Notes under the pieces: generated by a model
What the model was told of the DNA's origin: nothing
Databases searched by the model: none
The model's input: the letters and a program-made list of their open reading frames with translations, nothing else
Shown: positions 26,514 to 34,958 of the stretch, one piece after another
How positions within the stretch are numbered: the stretch's first letter is position 1
Layout: every line of letters starts with the position of its first letter
Translations under genes and position numbers: made by a program
Assembly (NCBI GenBank): GCA_001769805.1
Contig: MEPO01000022.1
Location: 103,736 to 167,735 of the forward strand
Direction: 5' to 3'
DNA from: Bdellovibrionales bacterium GWA1_52_35
GTDB taxonomy: Bacteria; Bdellovibrionota; UBA1018
DNA: 64,000 nucleotides

Positions 26514-27814
26514 GCGGTACGCGCAAAGTCCTCATCGTGGGTTCCGGAGGCAGAGAGCACGCTTTGGCGTGGAAGCTTTCGCTTTCGCCCCAGGTCGGTT
26601 CCGTGATCGTGGCTCCCGGTAACGACGGGTGGCCTGTGGCCTGGAGTCGTTGGGCGGAGGCGAATTTTGCGGAAATGGCTGCAATGAAAGCGCTGGCTCG
26701 CCGGGCACGCGAAGCGCAAGTGGACCTTGCCGTGATCGGTCCGGATGATCCTTTGGCCAATGGAATTGTCGACGCTTTTAACGCTGAAGGAATCGCGTGT
26801 TTTGGTCCGACCCGTGCGGCAGCACAGCTCGAAGCGAGCAAGGCCTTCGCCAAAGAGGTGATGCGTGCAGCCGGAGTGCCGACAGCGGAAGCGTTCGTTG
26901 CGAATAGCCTCGAAGAAGCCGAAGCAGCCCTGGTTCGCTTTGGAAAACGCGATGTCGTGGTGAAAGCCGACGGACTGGCGCTCGGCAAGGGCGTCCGCGT
27001 CTGCTTTTCGCCGGAAGAGGCGCGGCAGGCGAGCCAGGAGCTTTTTGCGATCTCCGGCCGGCTCCTGATCGAAGAGAAATTACAGGGCGAGGAAATTTCC
27101 TGGATGGCCTTTTGCGACGGTGAGAAGTGCGCGCTTCTCGAGCCCGCACGCGATCACAAGCAATTGAAGGACGGAAACCTCGGACCCAATACCGGCGGAA
27201 TGGGGGCGTTCAGTCCGGTACCGGGAATTCCGGAGCACTGGTACGAGCGCATGCGCTCTGAAGTTTTTCACCCCGTACTGAAGGAAATGAAAAGACGCGG
27301 GACGCCCTTCCGTGGCTTGCTCTACGCGGGACTCATGGTCGATCTCCAGCACGATCAGTTCTGGGTCCTGGAATTCAATGCGCGCTTTGGTGATCCTGAG
27401 GCGCAGGTTCTGCTGCCGCGGATGGATGAAGATTTTTATGAATGGTGCCTGGCTTCAGCGCAGGGTCAATTCCCGTCAGCAGTTCGTGTTCGTTTCAAGT
27501 CGGATTCGGCCGTCGTGGTCGTCGCTGCCGCCCGGGGCTATCCGGAAAAGCCGCAAGCCGGCGTTTCTGTTTCCGGGAAGCCAGGGCAGAGTCATGAACA
27601 GAGTTCCGGGGTCCCCGAAATTTTCTGGGCCGGGGTCACCCGCCAGGGGCAGGAGCTGGTGACGAGCGGTGGCCGGGTTTTCGGCGCGATGGGGATGGGT
27701 CCGACTCTGGAGCAGGCGCGCGCGCAGGCTTATGAGCGGCTTTCGTCTCGTTCTTTTGAGCAGATGGTCTTCAGGAAAGATATCGCGCTCGCTCAAACAG
27801 GGGGGGGCCGATGA
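26510..27814 (+). CDS. purD: Phosphoribosylamine-glycine ligase
   Basis: 434 residues with the GARS order: N-terminal VLIVGSGGREHALAWKL, the ATP-grasp region with VVKADGLALGKGV, and the catalytic GPNTGGMGAFSPVPG, followed by the small C-terminal domain. It makes glycinamide ribonucleotide. Starts with TTG overlapping the purC stop and overlaps purN by 4 bases. Confidence 0.95.
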   Translation: MSGTRKVLIVGSGGREHALAWKLSLSPQVGSVIVAPGNDGWPVAWSRWAEANFAEMAAMKALARRAREAQVDLAVIGPDDPLANGIVDAFNAEGIACFGPTRAAAQLEASKAFAKEVMRAAGVPTAEAFVANSLEEAEAALVRFGKRDVVVKADGLALGKGVRVCFSPEEARQASQELFAISGRLLIEEKLQGEEISWMAFCDGEKCALLEPARDHKQLKDGNLGPNTGGMGAFSPVPGIPEHWYERMRSEVFHPVLKEMKRRGTPFRGLLYAGLMVDLQHDQFWVLEFNARFGDPEAQVLLPRMDEDFYEWCLASAQGQFPSAVRVRFKSDSAVVVVAAARGYPEKPQAGVSVSGKPGQSHEQSSGVPEIFWAGVTRQGQELVTSGGRVFGAMGMGPTLEQARAQAYERLSSRSFEQMVFRKDIALAQTGGGR

Positions 27815-28473
27815 ACGTGCCCTTTGTCTTTTTTGCTTCCGGTCGGGGCTCCAACTTTGATGCGATCACGGCGGCGGGAAGTTTCAACATTCGCGCTCTG
27901 GTTACGGATCGCGCAGATGCCTTGGTGATTCCGAAAGCTAAGAAGCTGGGAATACCCACCCATGTCCTTCCGTTTCCCGTCGGTCCGGCTGCTGAACTTG
28001 AAAGCCGTCGGGAGCAGTATGGAAACGAACTTCTTTCCGTGCTCAAACCGTACGCTCCCCGGTTCCTGGTTCTGGGCGGGTTCATGAGAATTCTGCCTCG
28101 TGCCGTCATTCAGCATTTTATAAGCGGGCAGGGTTATTCGCGGATTGTTAATATTCATCCCTCGCTGCTTCCTTCTTTTCCGGGGCGGGAAAGTTACACC
28201 CAGGCTTTTCGCTACGGCGCCCAGGTGACCGGAGTGACGGTGCATCTGGTGGATGAAGAAATGGATAGCGGGCCGATCTGCGCCCAGGAAGCGTTTCGCA
28301 TCGACGATTGCAAAGATGAAACTGAAGTGCAGGCCAGGGGGCTCGCCATCGAGCACCGGCTCTTCGTCACCACCCTGCAATGGGTGCTCCCGGAAAAATT
28401 TGAAATCATTGAACGGAAATTTGTGATGCCTGATCAATCACATGTGAGGAGGATATGTGTTCGCCCGAGTTGA
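27811..28473 (+). CDS. purN: Phosphoribosylglycinamide formyltransferase
   Basis: 220 residues. N-terminal FVFFASGRGSNFDAI is the substrate-binding loop; GGFMRILP, NIHPSLLPSFPG (with the catalytic Asn-His pair) and VTVHLVDEEMDSGPI form the active site of the 10-formyl-THF-dependent enzyme. Its start overlaps the purD stop in ATGA, and its 3' end overlaps the purL start by 17 bases, with the purL ribosome binding site inside it. Confidence 0.94.
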   Translation: MNVPFVFFASGRGSNFDAITAAGSFNIRALVTDRADALVIPKAKKLGIPTHVLPFPVGPAAELESRREQYGNELLSVLKPYAPRFLVLGGFMRILPRAVIQHFISGQGYSRIVNIHPSLLPSFPGRESYTQAFRYGAQVTGVTVHLVDEEMDSGPICAQEAFRIDDCKDETEVQARGLAIEHRLFVTTLQWVLPEKFEIIERKFVMPDQSHVRRICVRPS

Positions 28474-31400
28474 AGTCGCCATTCGCCCCGAGTTTGCCGA
28501 TCCCGCCGCAACCAATTTCCTGCGTAAAGCCGAACTGGCCCAGCCGGAGCTGCGCAAGAAAATCCGTTGGGCCCGGATGCTGGATGTTTACTGGCTGGAG
28601 ATTCCGGCTGCCCGCGAGGAGATGATTCATGCGATCGGCTCCATTTACTGGGACCGGGTGCTGCAATGGCTTTTTACCGGGAACCTGATTCCCTCCGCCG
28701 CCGGCAAGTCCGGCAATGTGCAGGATCTTTGTGAAGCCGCGCCGAACCGCCCCGGGGAATTCTGGGCTTTGGAACGGCACTTCAGACCCGGTGTCACCGA
28801 CAACGTGGGAAGAACCGCACTCGAGGCTTTTGAGATCACACTCCGGCGGAAGTTTCCGGAGGGTCGCGTGGCCAGTGGCAATCTTCTTCTGATCGAAGGT
28901 CCGGGGCTGACGGAAGACGAATTGGCGGTGCTTTCGCGTGAAGTCTTCTGTAACGAACTGATTGAAACCTGGACCGTGATTCCGGCCTCAGAGCTGCGCA
29001 AGAGCGATCGCTTCCATCAGGAGCGGATCAAGAGGGATATTCCCAAGATGCTGGTGCGGGGCAGTTCCGATGCCGAACGTTTTGATTTCGCGGGCATGAC
29101 CGATGAGCAGCTGATGACCCTCAATCAAAAGCGCCTTTGGGCTTTTTCGAAAGAGGAGCTAGCGGTCATCCGGGAGCATTTCTCCCAGCGTGGCAAAGCC
29201 GCTCCGACCGATGTCGAAATCGAGGTCATCGCCCAGACCTGGTCGGAACACTGCAAGCACAAGATCTTTGATGCCGATATCGAATACAAAGACTCGAGCG
29301 GCGAAAAGAATGTTCCGGGTTCCGCGATCCCGCATAAGATCCGCAGCCTCTTCAAGAGCTCAATCACGGCGACCACGCAGGAGCTGCGGCAACCGTGGTT
29401 ACTTTCGGTTTTTGAGGATAACGCGGGAATTGTCGCCTTTGACGAGGAAGATGCCCTTTGCATAAAAGTCGAAACGCATAATACTCCTTCAGCGCTCGAT
29501 CCTTATGGTGGCGCGCTGACGGGAATCGTGGGCGTGAACCGGGACATTCTGGGCTGTGGTCTGGGTGCGCGTCCCATTTTCAATACGGATGTTTTCTGCG
29601 TCGGACCGCTGGATTATTCTCAAACGCTGCCGGAAAGACTTTTTCATCCCCGGAGAATTCTCAGTGGGATTCGTCAGGGCGTGGAGCATGGCGGAAACAA
29701 GAGTGGCATTCCGACCGTGAATGGCGCACTCATCATTGATGAACGGTATCTGGGAAAACCCCTGGTTTACTGCGGAACGGGCGGAATCATGCCGCGAACG
29801 ATCGCCGGGCGCCCCTGTGAATCGAAGGAAGTGAACGTGGGTGACCGCGTGGTGATGCTCGGGGGCCGAGTGGGCAAGGACGGAATTCATGGCGCGACCT
29901 TTTCCTCACTGGCGCTGGATCAGAATTCGCCGCAATCGGCAGTTCAGCTCGGAGACCCTCTCACGCAGAAGCGGATGACAGATTTCCTGCTGGTCGCACG
30001 AGACAAGGGACTTTACCGTGCTCTGACCGACAATGGTGCGGGTGGCCTCTCCTCCTCAGTCGGTGAAATGGCTCGGATCACCAACGGTGCCCGGGTCGAT
30101 GTGAGTCGGGCCAAACCTAAGTACCCCGGCTTGAAACCTTATGAGCTGATGGTCAGTGAATCCCAGGAGCGTATGACTTTGGCCGTACCTTCTTCTGATT
30201 TTGACAAGTTTTGTGCCCTGGCCGCGCAGTTCGGGGTTGAAGTCAGTGATCTCGGGGAATTCACGGAGACCGGGAAGCTTGAAATTTTTTACGGAGAGGA
30301 GCCGGTCGGCAGTCTTGATCTGAAATTTCTTCATCAGGGCGGGCCGAAACTGAAGTTATCCGGTGAATGGAAAGGTTTGCCTGTGCTGACCGAAATCCCC
30401 GCATCCGGCAAGACACCGGAAACGCTCAAATCCTTCAGCGATGACGGAATCCGGTGTCTGCTTGACCTGCTCGGCAGCCCGAACATCGCCTCCAAGGAAT
30501 GGCTGATCCGGCAATATGATCATGAAGTCCAGGGGACGTCGGTAATCAAGCCCCTGCACACCACGGGGACGGTCTCCGGCACTGGTTCCAGCGGCCCGAA
30601 TGATGGTGCTGTTCTGAAACCCAAGTACAGTTCCAATCTTGGCGTGGCGGTCGGTTGCGGGATTAATCCCAAACTTTCGGATCATGATCCTTATCTGATG
30701 GCCCAATCGGTGGTGGATGAGGCCGTCAGAAATCTGCTGACGGTAGGTGCGGAATACGGGAAGCCGGAATCCATGCTGGCGCTCGTCGATAATTTCTGCT
30801 GGCCGGACCCCGTCGGGGATTCCGGAAAAACCGCCGCCCTGGTTCGTGCTTGCTACGGACTGCGGGATGCCTGCCTGGAACTCAAAGCGCCGCTGGTTTC
30901 CGGTAAAGACAGCATGAAGAATGATTATCGCGGCAAACGTGGCTCCAAGCCGCTGACGATTTCCATTCCTCCGACCCTGCTGATCACCGGAATCGGCAAG
31001 GTTCCGGATATTTCACTCGCCCGAAGTGCAGATTTCAAGACGGGTGGAGATACGATTTATCTTCTGGGCGGGGATTCGTTTGGATTGCGCGGATCTGAGT
31101 TCGCGACCCGCTTCCGGACGGATGATGCTCCCCAGAAATTGGGCCAGCCTGACTGGGCCCTGGCGCGAAAGGTGTACTCCTGGATCGGCGGCGGGATCGG
31201 CCAGGAACAGGGCAAGCTGCGCTCTCTGCACGATGTTTCAGATGGCGGCATGCTAGTGGCTATTTCTGAAAGCATTCTTGCCCGGGGCTTGGGCGCGGTG
31301 ATCATTATTCCCGGAGACAAGAACATTTGGGAGTTCAGCTTTGGTGAAGGATTTCACAGTTTCATCGCCACTGTTTCGGATTGGGATGTCCAGGCGATGG

Positions 31401-31558
31401 AAGCGGAGTGGAAGTCTCTGGGCGTGCCCTTTTTCAAAATAGGAGCCGTCATCAGTCAGGAACGTCTCGATGTTTCATTTGAAGAGGGCGTGAAGCATTG
31501 GAGCATATCCACCAAGCAATTGCGAACGGCCTGGCAGAAAGCGGGGTATTGGGAATGA
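28457..31558 (+). CDS. purL: FGAM synthase, large PurL with a fused PurS-like N-terminus
   Basis: 1033 residues starting from GTG with GAGGAGGA at 28446-28453. The N-terminal about 200 residues resemble PurS-type domains (VEVAIRPEFADPAATNFLRK; then RPGVTDNVGRTA and VFCNELIETW), as in the N-terminal domain of the large Salmonella-type enzyme. The catalytic core follows with AQTWSEHCKHKIFDADIEYK, VETHNTPSALDP and GGxSxS-type ATP sites. Unlike the roughly 1290-residue form it has no glutaminase domain; that activity is coded by purQ downstream. It uses ATP and glutamine nitrogen to convert FGAR to FGAM. Confidence 0.92.
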   Translation: MFARVEVAIRPEFADPAATNFLRKAELAQPELRKKIRWARMLDVYWLEIPAAREEMIHAIGSIYWDRVLQWLFTGNLIPSAAGKSGNVQDLCEAAPNRPGEFWALERHFRPGVTDNVGRTALEAFEITLRRKFPEGRVASGNLLLIEGPGLTEDELAVLSREVFCNELIETWTVIPASELRKSDRFHQERIKRDIPKMLVRGSSDAERFDFAGMTDEQLMTLNQKRLWAFSKEELAVIREHFSQRGKAAPTDVEIEVIAQTWSEHCKHKIFDADIEYKDSSGEKNVPGSAIPHKIRSLFKSSITATTQELRQPWLLSVFEDNAGIVAFDEEDALCIKVETHNTPSALDPYGGALTGIVGVNRDILGCGLGARPIFNTDVFCVGPLDYSQTLPERLFHPRRILSGIRQGVEHGGNKSGIPTVNGALIIDERYLGKPLVYCGTGGIMPRTIAGRPCESKEVNVGDRVVMLGGRVGKDGIHGATFSSLALDQNSPQSAVQLGDPLTQKRMTDFLLVARDKGLYRALTDNGAGGLSSSVGEMARITNGARVDVSRAKPKYPGLKPYELMVSESQERMTLAVPSSDFDKFCALAAQFGVEVSDLGEFTETGKLEIFYGEEPVGSLDLKFLHQGGPKLKLSGEWKGLPVLTEIPASGKTPETLKSFSDDGIRCLLDLLGSPNIASKEWLIRQYDHEVQGTSVIKPLHTTGTVSGTGSSGPNDGAVLKPKYSSNLGVAVGCGINPKLSDHDPYLMAQSVVDEAVRNLLTVGAEYGKPESMLALVDNFCWPDPVGDSGKTAALVRACYGLRDACLELKAPLVSGKDSMKNDYRGKRGSKPLTISIPPTLLITGIGKVPDISLARSADFKTGGDTIYLLGGDSFGLRGSEFATRFRTDDAPQKLGQPDWALARKVYSWIGGGIGQEQGKLRSLHDVSDGGMLVAISESILARGLGAVIIIPGDKNIWEFSFGEGFHSFIATVSDWDVQAMEAEWKSLGVPFFKIGAVISQERLDVSFEEGVKHWSISTKQLRTAWQKAGYWE

Positions 31559-32313
31559 GTAGACCCAAGGTACTGATCATCACGGGGGAGGGGATCAATT
31601 GCGAACGGGAGACGGCGGCGGCCTTCCGGCTTGCGGGGTTTGATGCGGAAATCCGGTACATCAACGAACTGGTTCTGCAACGCCTCGATTTGAACCAGCT
31701 GTCTTCGTCTTTTTCGGTTCTCGCACTGCCGGGTGGATTTTCCTTCGGGGATGATCTCGGCTCCGGGAAAGTGCTTGCGCTCAAAATTCAATACCAGCTG
31801 GGCTGGGACCTTCAGACCTACGCCGCAAGAGGCGGTCTCGTCATCGGGATCTGCAACGGATTTCAGGCGCTGATCCGCATGGGTGTTTTCGGCAAGGAGG
31901 TTTCCATTACAAACAATGCAAATGGGAAATTCCTCGACACCTGGGTCAAAGTCACGCCTTCGGGGACTCACTCCCCCTGGCTGCGCGGGGTGGGTGCGAT
32001 GGATCTGCCGATCCGGCATGGTGAAGGGCGTGTGATCTTTGGCACTGAACGCAAGAGCGAGGTTATGAGCAAGATGAATCGCGCGGGCATGATGTGTTTG
32101 AAGTACGACGGAGATCCGAATGGCAGCGAAGAGCGACTGGCCGGGCTGTGCGACGCGAGTGGGAGAATTTTCGGGCTGATGCCCCATCCGGAAGCTTTTG
32201 TGCGCTGGACGGCCCATCCGGACTGGACCCAGCAACCCGCCCGGGCGAATGCTCCCGGTCAGGGGCTGGCAATTTTTGAAAATGCGATGCGTGCCGTACA
32301 GGAGGCCAGATAA
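31555..32313 (+). CDS. purQ: FGAM synthase glutaminase subunit PurQ
   Basis: 252 residues. Class-I glutamine amidotransferase: nucleophile Cys in GICNGFQAL, and the His-Glu pair in LMPHPEAF; ALPGGFSFGDDLGSGK is the family's signature loop. It supplies ammonia to PurL. The ATG at 31555 overlaps the purL TGA, which is preferred over a start 57 bases upstream inside purL. Length is a little above small PurQ (about 225), in the range that pairs with longer PurL. Confidence 0.92.
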   Translation: MSRPKVLIITGEGINCERETAAAFRLAGFDAEIRYINELVLQRLDLNQLSSSFSVLALPGGFSFGDDLGSGKVLALKIQYQLGWDLQTYAARGGLVIGICNGFQALIRMGVFGKEVSITNNANGKFLDTWVKVTPSGTHSPWLRGVGAMDLPIRHGEGRVIFGTERKSEVMSKMNRAGMMCLKYDGDPNGSEERLAGLCDASGRIFGLMPHPEAFVRWTAHPDWTQQPARANAPGQGLAIFENAMRAVQEAR

Positions 32314-33902
32314 TGAAAGCCGGTTTGAAAATAAGGCGAGCTCTTCTTAGTGTTTCGGACAAGAACGGAGTTGTGGAGCTCGGACGCGCGCTTCATGCAG
32401 CCGGTACCGAGCTGATTGCGACTGGCAATACCGCCAAAATTCTACGTGAGGCGGAGCTGCCGATCACTCCGATCGAAGAAGTTTCGGGCAGCCCCGAAGC
32501 TTTCCAGGGAAGAATGAAGACTCTTTCGTTCCCGGTTTTCAGCGGCATTCTTCATCGCCGGGGAAGTTCTCCCGCTGCCCTGAAAGATCTGGAGGACCTT
32601 CGCAGTCTCGGTCTGGGGCCGATTGACTGCGTGATCGTGAATTTTTATCCCTTCGAAAAAACCGCGGCCCGCACCGGGATCACGCGACCCGAGCTGATCG
32701 AGGAAATCGATATTGGCGGTCCTTCGCTGGTTCGCGCTGCTGCCAAGAATTCTCCCGATGTTCTCGTGCTCACTTCTCCTGCCCAGTATTCCGCGGTGAT
32801 TGCAGAGCTAGGGCAGGCAGGCATGGTGAGTTGCGCACTTGCGGAGCGTTGCGCGGCCGAATGCTGGGACCAGGTACTGGCGTATGACTCGGCGATTGCA
32901 TCCCAGCTGGGCGCGGGCGCCCGGCTCGCGTTACGTTACGGTGAAAATCCTCATCAGAAAGGCTATCTCTCGATCGATGCTGATAGTGCGATTGCCTGGC
33001 CCCGCAATAAAGAGGAGCAGCTCACACCCGCGGAACTTTCGTACAATAATATTCTGGATATTTCGGCGGCTTACGGTCTGACGGGAGATCTGCTTGAGAT
33101 CGGAAGTTCCGCAAAGCAGCTCGGAACGGGGGTTGTGATTGTAAAACATGGCAACCCTTGTGGCTGTGCCTGGGCCGGAAGTCAGCTGGAGGCTCTGGAG
33201 AGAGCCTGGGAAGGGGATCCGGTTTCGGCCTTTGGCGGCATCGTGATGTTCACCCGTGAACTCGAAGAAGCTGCGGCAGCCTGGCTTTCGGATAAGTTCA
33301 TTGAAGCCGTGGTGGCACCTCACCTTTCTGCCGATTCAGCTTCTTTGAAAAAAATACTGCTCAAAAGAAAAAACCTCAAGGCGGTTGCGATCCGGCGCTA
33401 TGGCGCTGTGCCTGCTTTTCTTGAAGTGACGGTTCCGGGGGGCAGGCTCGCCCAGGCCTCAGATACCGGCATTTCGGATCCTCTGAAAACTGTCACCCGG
33501 ATAACCTGGCCTGAGGCCAAGACACGGTTGGCCCATTTTGGAATTGCGGTCGCCCGAGCCTTGAAATCCAATGCGGTCGCGATTGTGCGCGAGATTCCCG
33601 GAAAGCCTGGGACCCTGCAATTGGTCGGTGGAGGGCAGGGACAGCCCAACCGGATTGAAGCTTTGAAGTGGCTTGCGGTTCCGCGCGCCAAAAAAGTTCT
33701 GGCCTCCGGCAGTCTGGAAGATTGTGTACTGGCCAGCGACGCGTTCTTTCCTTTCCGGGATACAGTTGAAGCCGCGCAGGAAGCCGGTTTGCGTTACATC
33801 GTCCAGCCGGGAGGCAGTCTGAAGGACGCTGAAAGCATTGCCGCCTGTGATGAGCTGGGGCTTTCGATGGTTTTCACGGGAATACGCCATTTTAAACATT
33901 AG
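32313..33902 (+). CDS. purH: Bifunctional AICAR transformylase / IMP cyclohydrolase
   Basis: 529 residues, normal for PurH. The cyclohydrolase half begins ALLSVSDKNGVVELGRAL and contains GRMKTLSFPVFSGIL and EEIDIGGPSLVRAAAKN; the transformylase half contains VVIVKHGNPCGCA with the catalytic Lys-His pair. It carries out the last two steps to IMP. The ATG shares its first base with the purQ stop TAA. Confidence 0.95.
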   Translation: MKAGLKIRRALLSVSDKNGVVELGRALHAAGTELIATGNTAKILREAELPITPIEEVSGSPEAFQGRMKTLSFPVFSGILHRRGSSPAALKDLEDLRSLGLGPIDCVIVNFYPFEKTAARTGITRPELIEEIDIGGPSLVRAAAKNSPDVLVLTSPAQYSAVIAELGQAGMVSCALAERCAAECWDQVLAYDSAIASQLGAGARLALRYGENPHQKGYLSIDADSAIAWPRNKEEQLTPAELSYNNILDISAAYGLTGDLLEIGSSAKQLGTGVVIVKHGNPCGCAWAGSQLEALERAWEGDPVSAFGGIVMFTRELEEAAAAWLSDKFIEAVVAPHLSADSASLKKILLKRKNLKAVAIRRYGAVPAFLEVTVPGGRLAQASDTGISDPLKTVTRITWPEAKTRLAHFGIAVARALKSNAVAIVREIPGKPGTLQLVGGGQGQPNRIEALKWLAVPRAKKVLASGSLEDCVLASDAFFPFRDTVEAAQEAGLRYIVQPGGSLKDAESIAACDELGLSMVFTGIRHFKH

Positions 33903-33916
33903 ATTGGGAGATTGCG

Positions 33917-34951
33917 ATGGCAGCTTTGGATTATGCAAAATCAGGAGTAAATCGCGAGAGTGCCGACGTTTTTGTCGAGAAGATCGCGCTTCTTTCAATA
34001 AAAACCCTGAACAAGCGGGTCAAAGCCTCGATTGGTGGGTACGCTTCGCTTTTTGAACTCGACAAGAAGAGATGGCTTGCGGCTTCAACCGACGGCGTGG
34101 GAACGAAGCTGAAACTGGCGTTCCGGCTGGGTGAGCACTCGAGTGTTGGAATCGACCTGGTCGCGATGTCCGTGAATGACCTGCTTTGCGTGGGGGCGGA
34201 ACCGCTTTTCTTCCTGGATTACTTCGCAACCGGCAAACTTGATCCGGGCATTGCTGAAGAGGTTCTCAAGGGAATCGTCGACGGTTGCCAGCAAGCCGGT
34301 TGTGCGCTCGTCGGTGGAGAGACGGCGGAGATGCCGGATTTCTATGCGGCAGGTGAATATGATCTGGGTGGTTTTGCGGTCGGTATCGTTGATCCCTCAC
34401 GAGTTCTTCCCCGGGCGAAGAATGAAATCCGGCCCGGAGATATTTGTCTCGGAATTGGTTCGAGTGGTTGTCACAGCAACGGATTCAGTCTTTTACGAAA
34501 GCTGCTTCCGTCCGGAAGATCCGGGGACCAGCTTGCCTGGGAATTGCTCACCCCCACCCGGATTTATGTCAAGGCTTTGAAGCCGCTCCTGGCGGCAAGA
34601 AAGATCAAGGGACTTGCGCATATCACGGGCTCAGGGTTTTTGAACGTACCGAGAATTTCCGAGAAGGTCAGCTATGATCTGACTTTGCCTGCAGTGGAGG
34701 AGCGGCCCCGGATTTTCAAATGGATTGAGGAGCAGTCGGGTCTGGAGTTTCCGGAACTGGCGCGCACTTTCAATCTCGGCATCGGAATGGTCGCGGTCGT
34801 GGAACCCAAAGCGGCAATGGCCGTTTTGAAGGCGCTCGAAAAATCAGGAGAGAAGGCCTGGGTTCTCGGACAGGTGATCAAGAAGAAATCAGCGGCTTCA
34901 GCTTCGCAGGTGAATCTCCGAAGCGGCGGCGAAATGGCCGTTCTGGAATAA
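33917..34951 (+). CDS. purM: Phosphoribosylformylglycinamidine cyclo-ligase
   Basis: 344 residues. AIR synthetase with ASTDGVGTKLKLAF, DLVAMSVNDLLCVGAEPLFF and LVGGETAEMPDFY, the ATP- and substrate-binding segments of the family. It closes the imidazole ring to give AIR. Begins 14 bases after purH. There is no purE, purK or purB in this window, so those steps must be coded elsewhere. Confidence 0.95.
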   Translation: MAALDYAKSGVNRESADVFVEKIALLSIKTLNKRVKASIGGYASLFELDKKRWLAASTDGVGTKLKLAFRLGEHSSVGIDLVAMSVNDLLCVGAEPLFFLDYFATGKLDPGIAEEVLKGIVDGCQQAGCALVGGETAEMPDFYAAGEYDLGGFAVGIVDPSRVLPRAKNEIRPGDICLGIGSSGCHSNGFSLLRKLLPSGRSGDQLAWELLTPTRIYVKALKPLLAARKIKGLAHITGSGFLNVPRISEKVSYDLTLPAVEERPRIFKWIEEQSGLEFPELARTFNLGIGMVAVVEPKAAMAVLKALEKSGEKAWVLGQVIKKKSAASASQVNLRSGGEMAVLE

Positions 34952-34958
34952 AGGTTTC

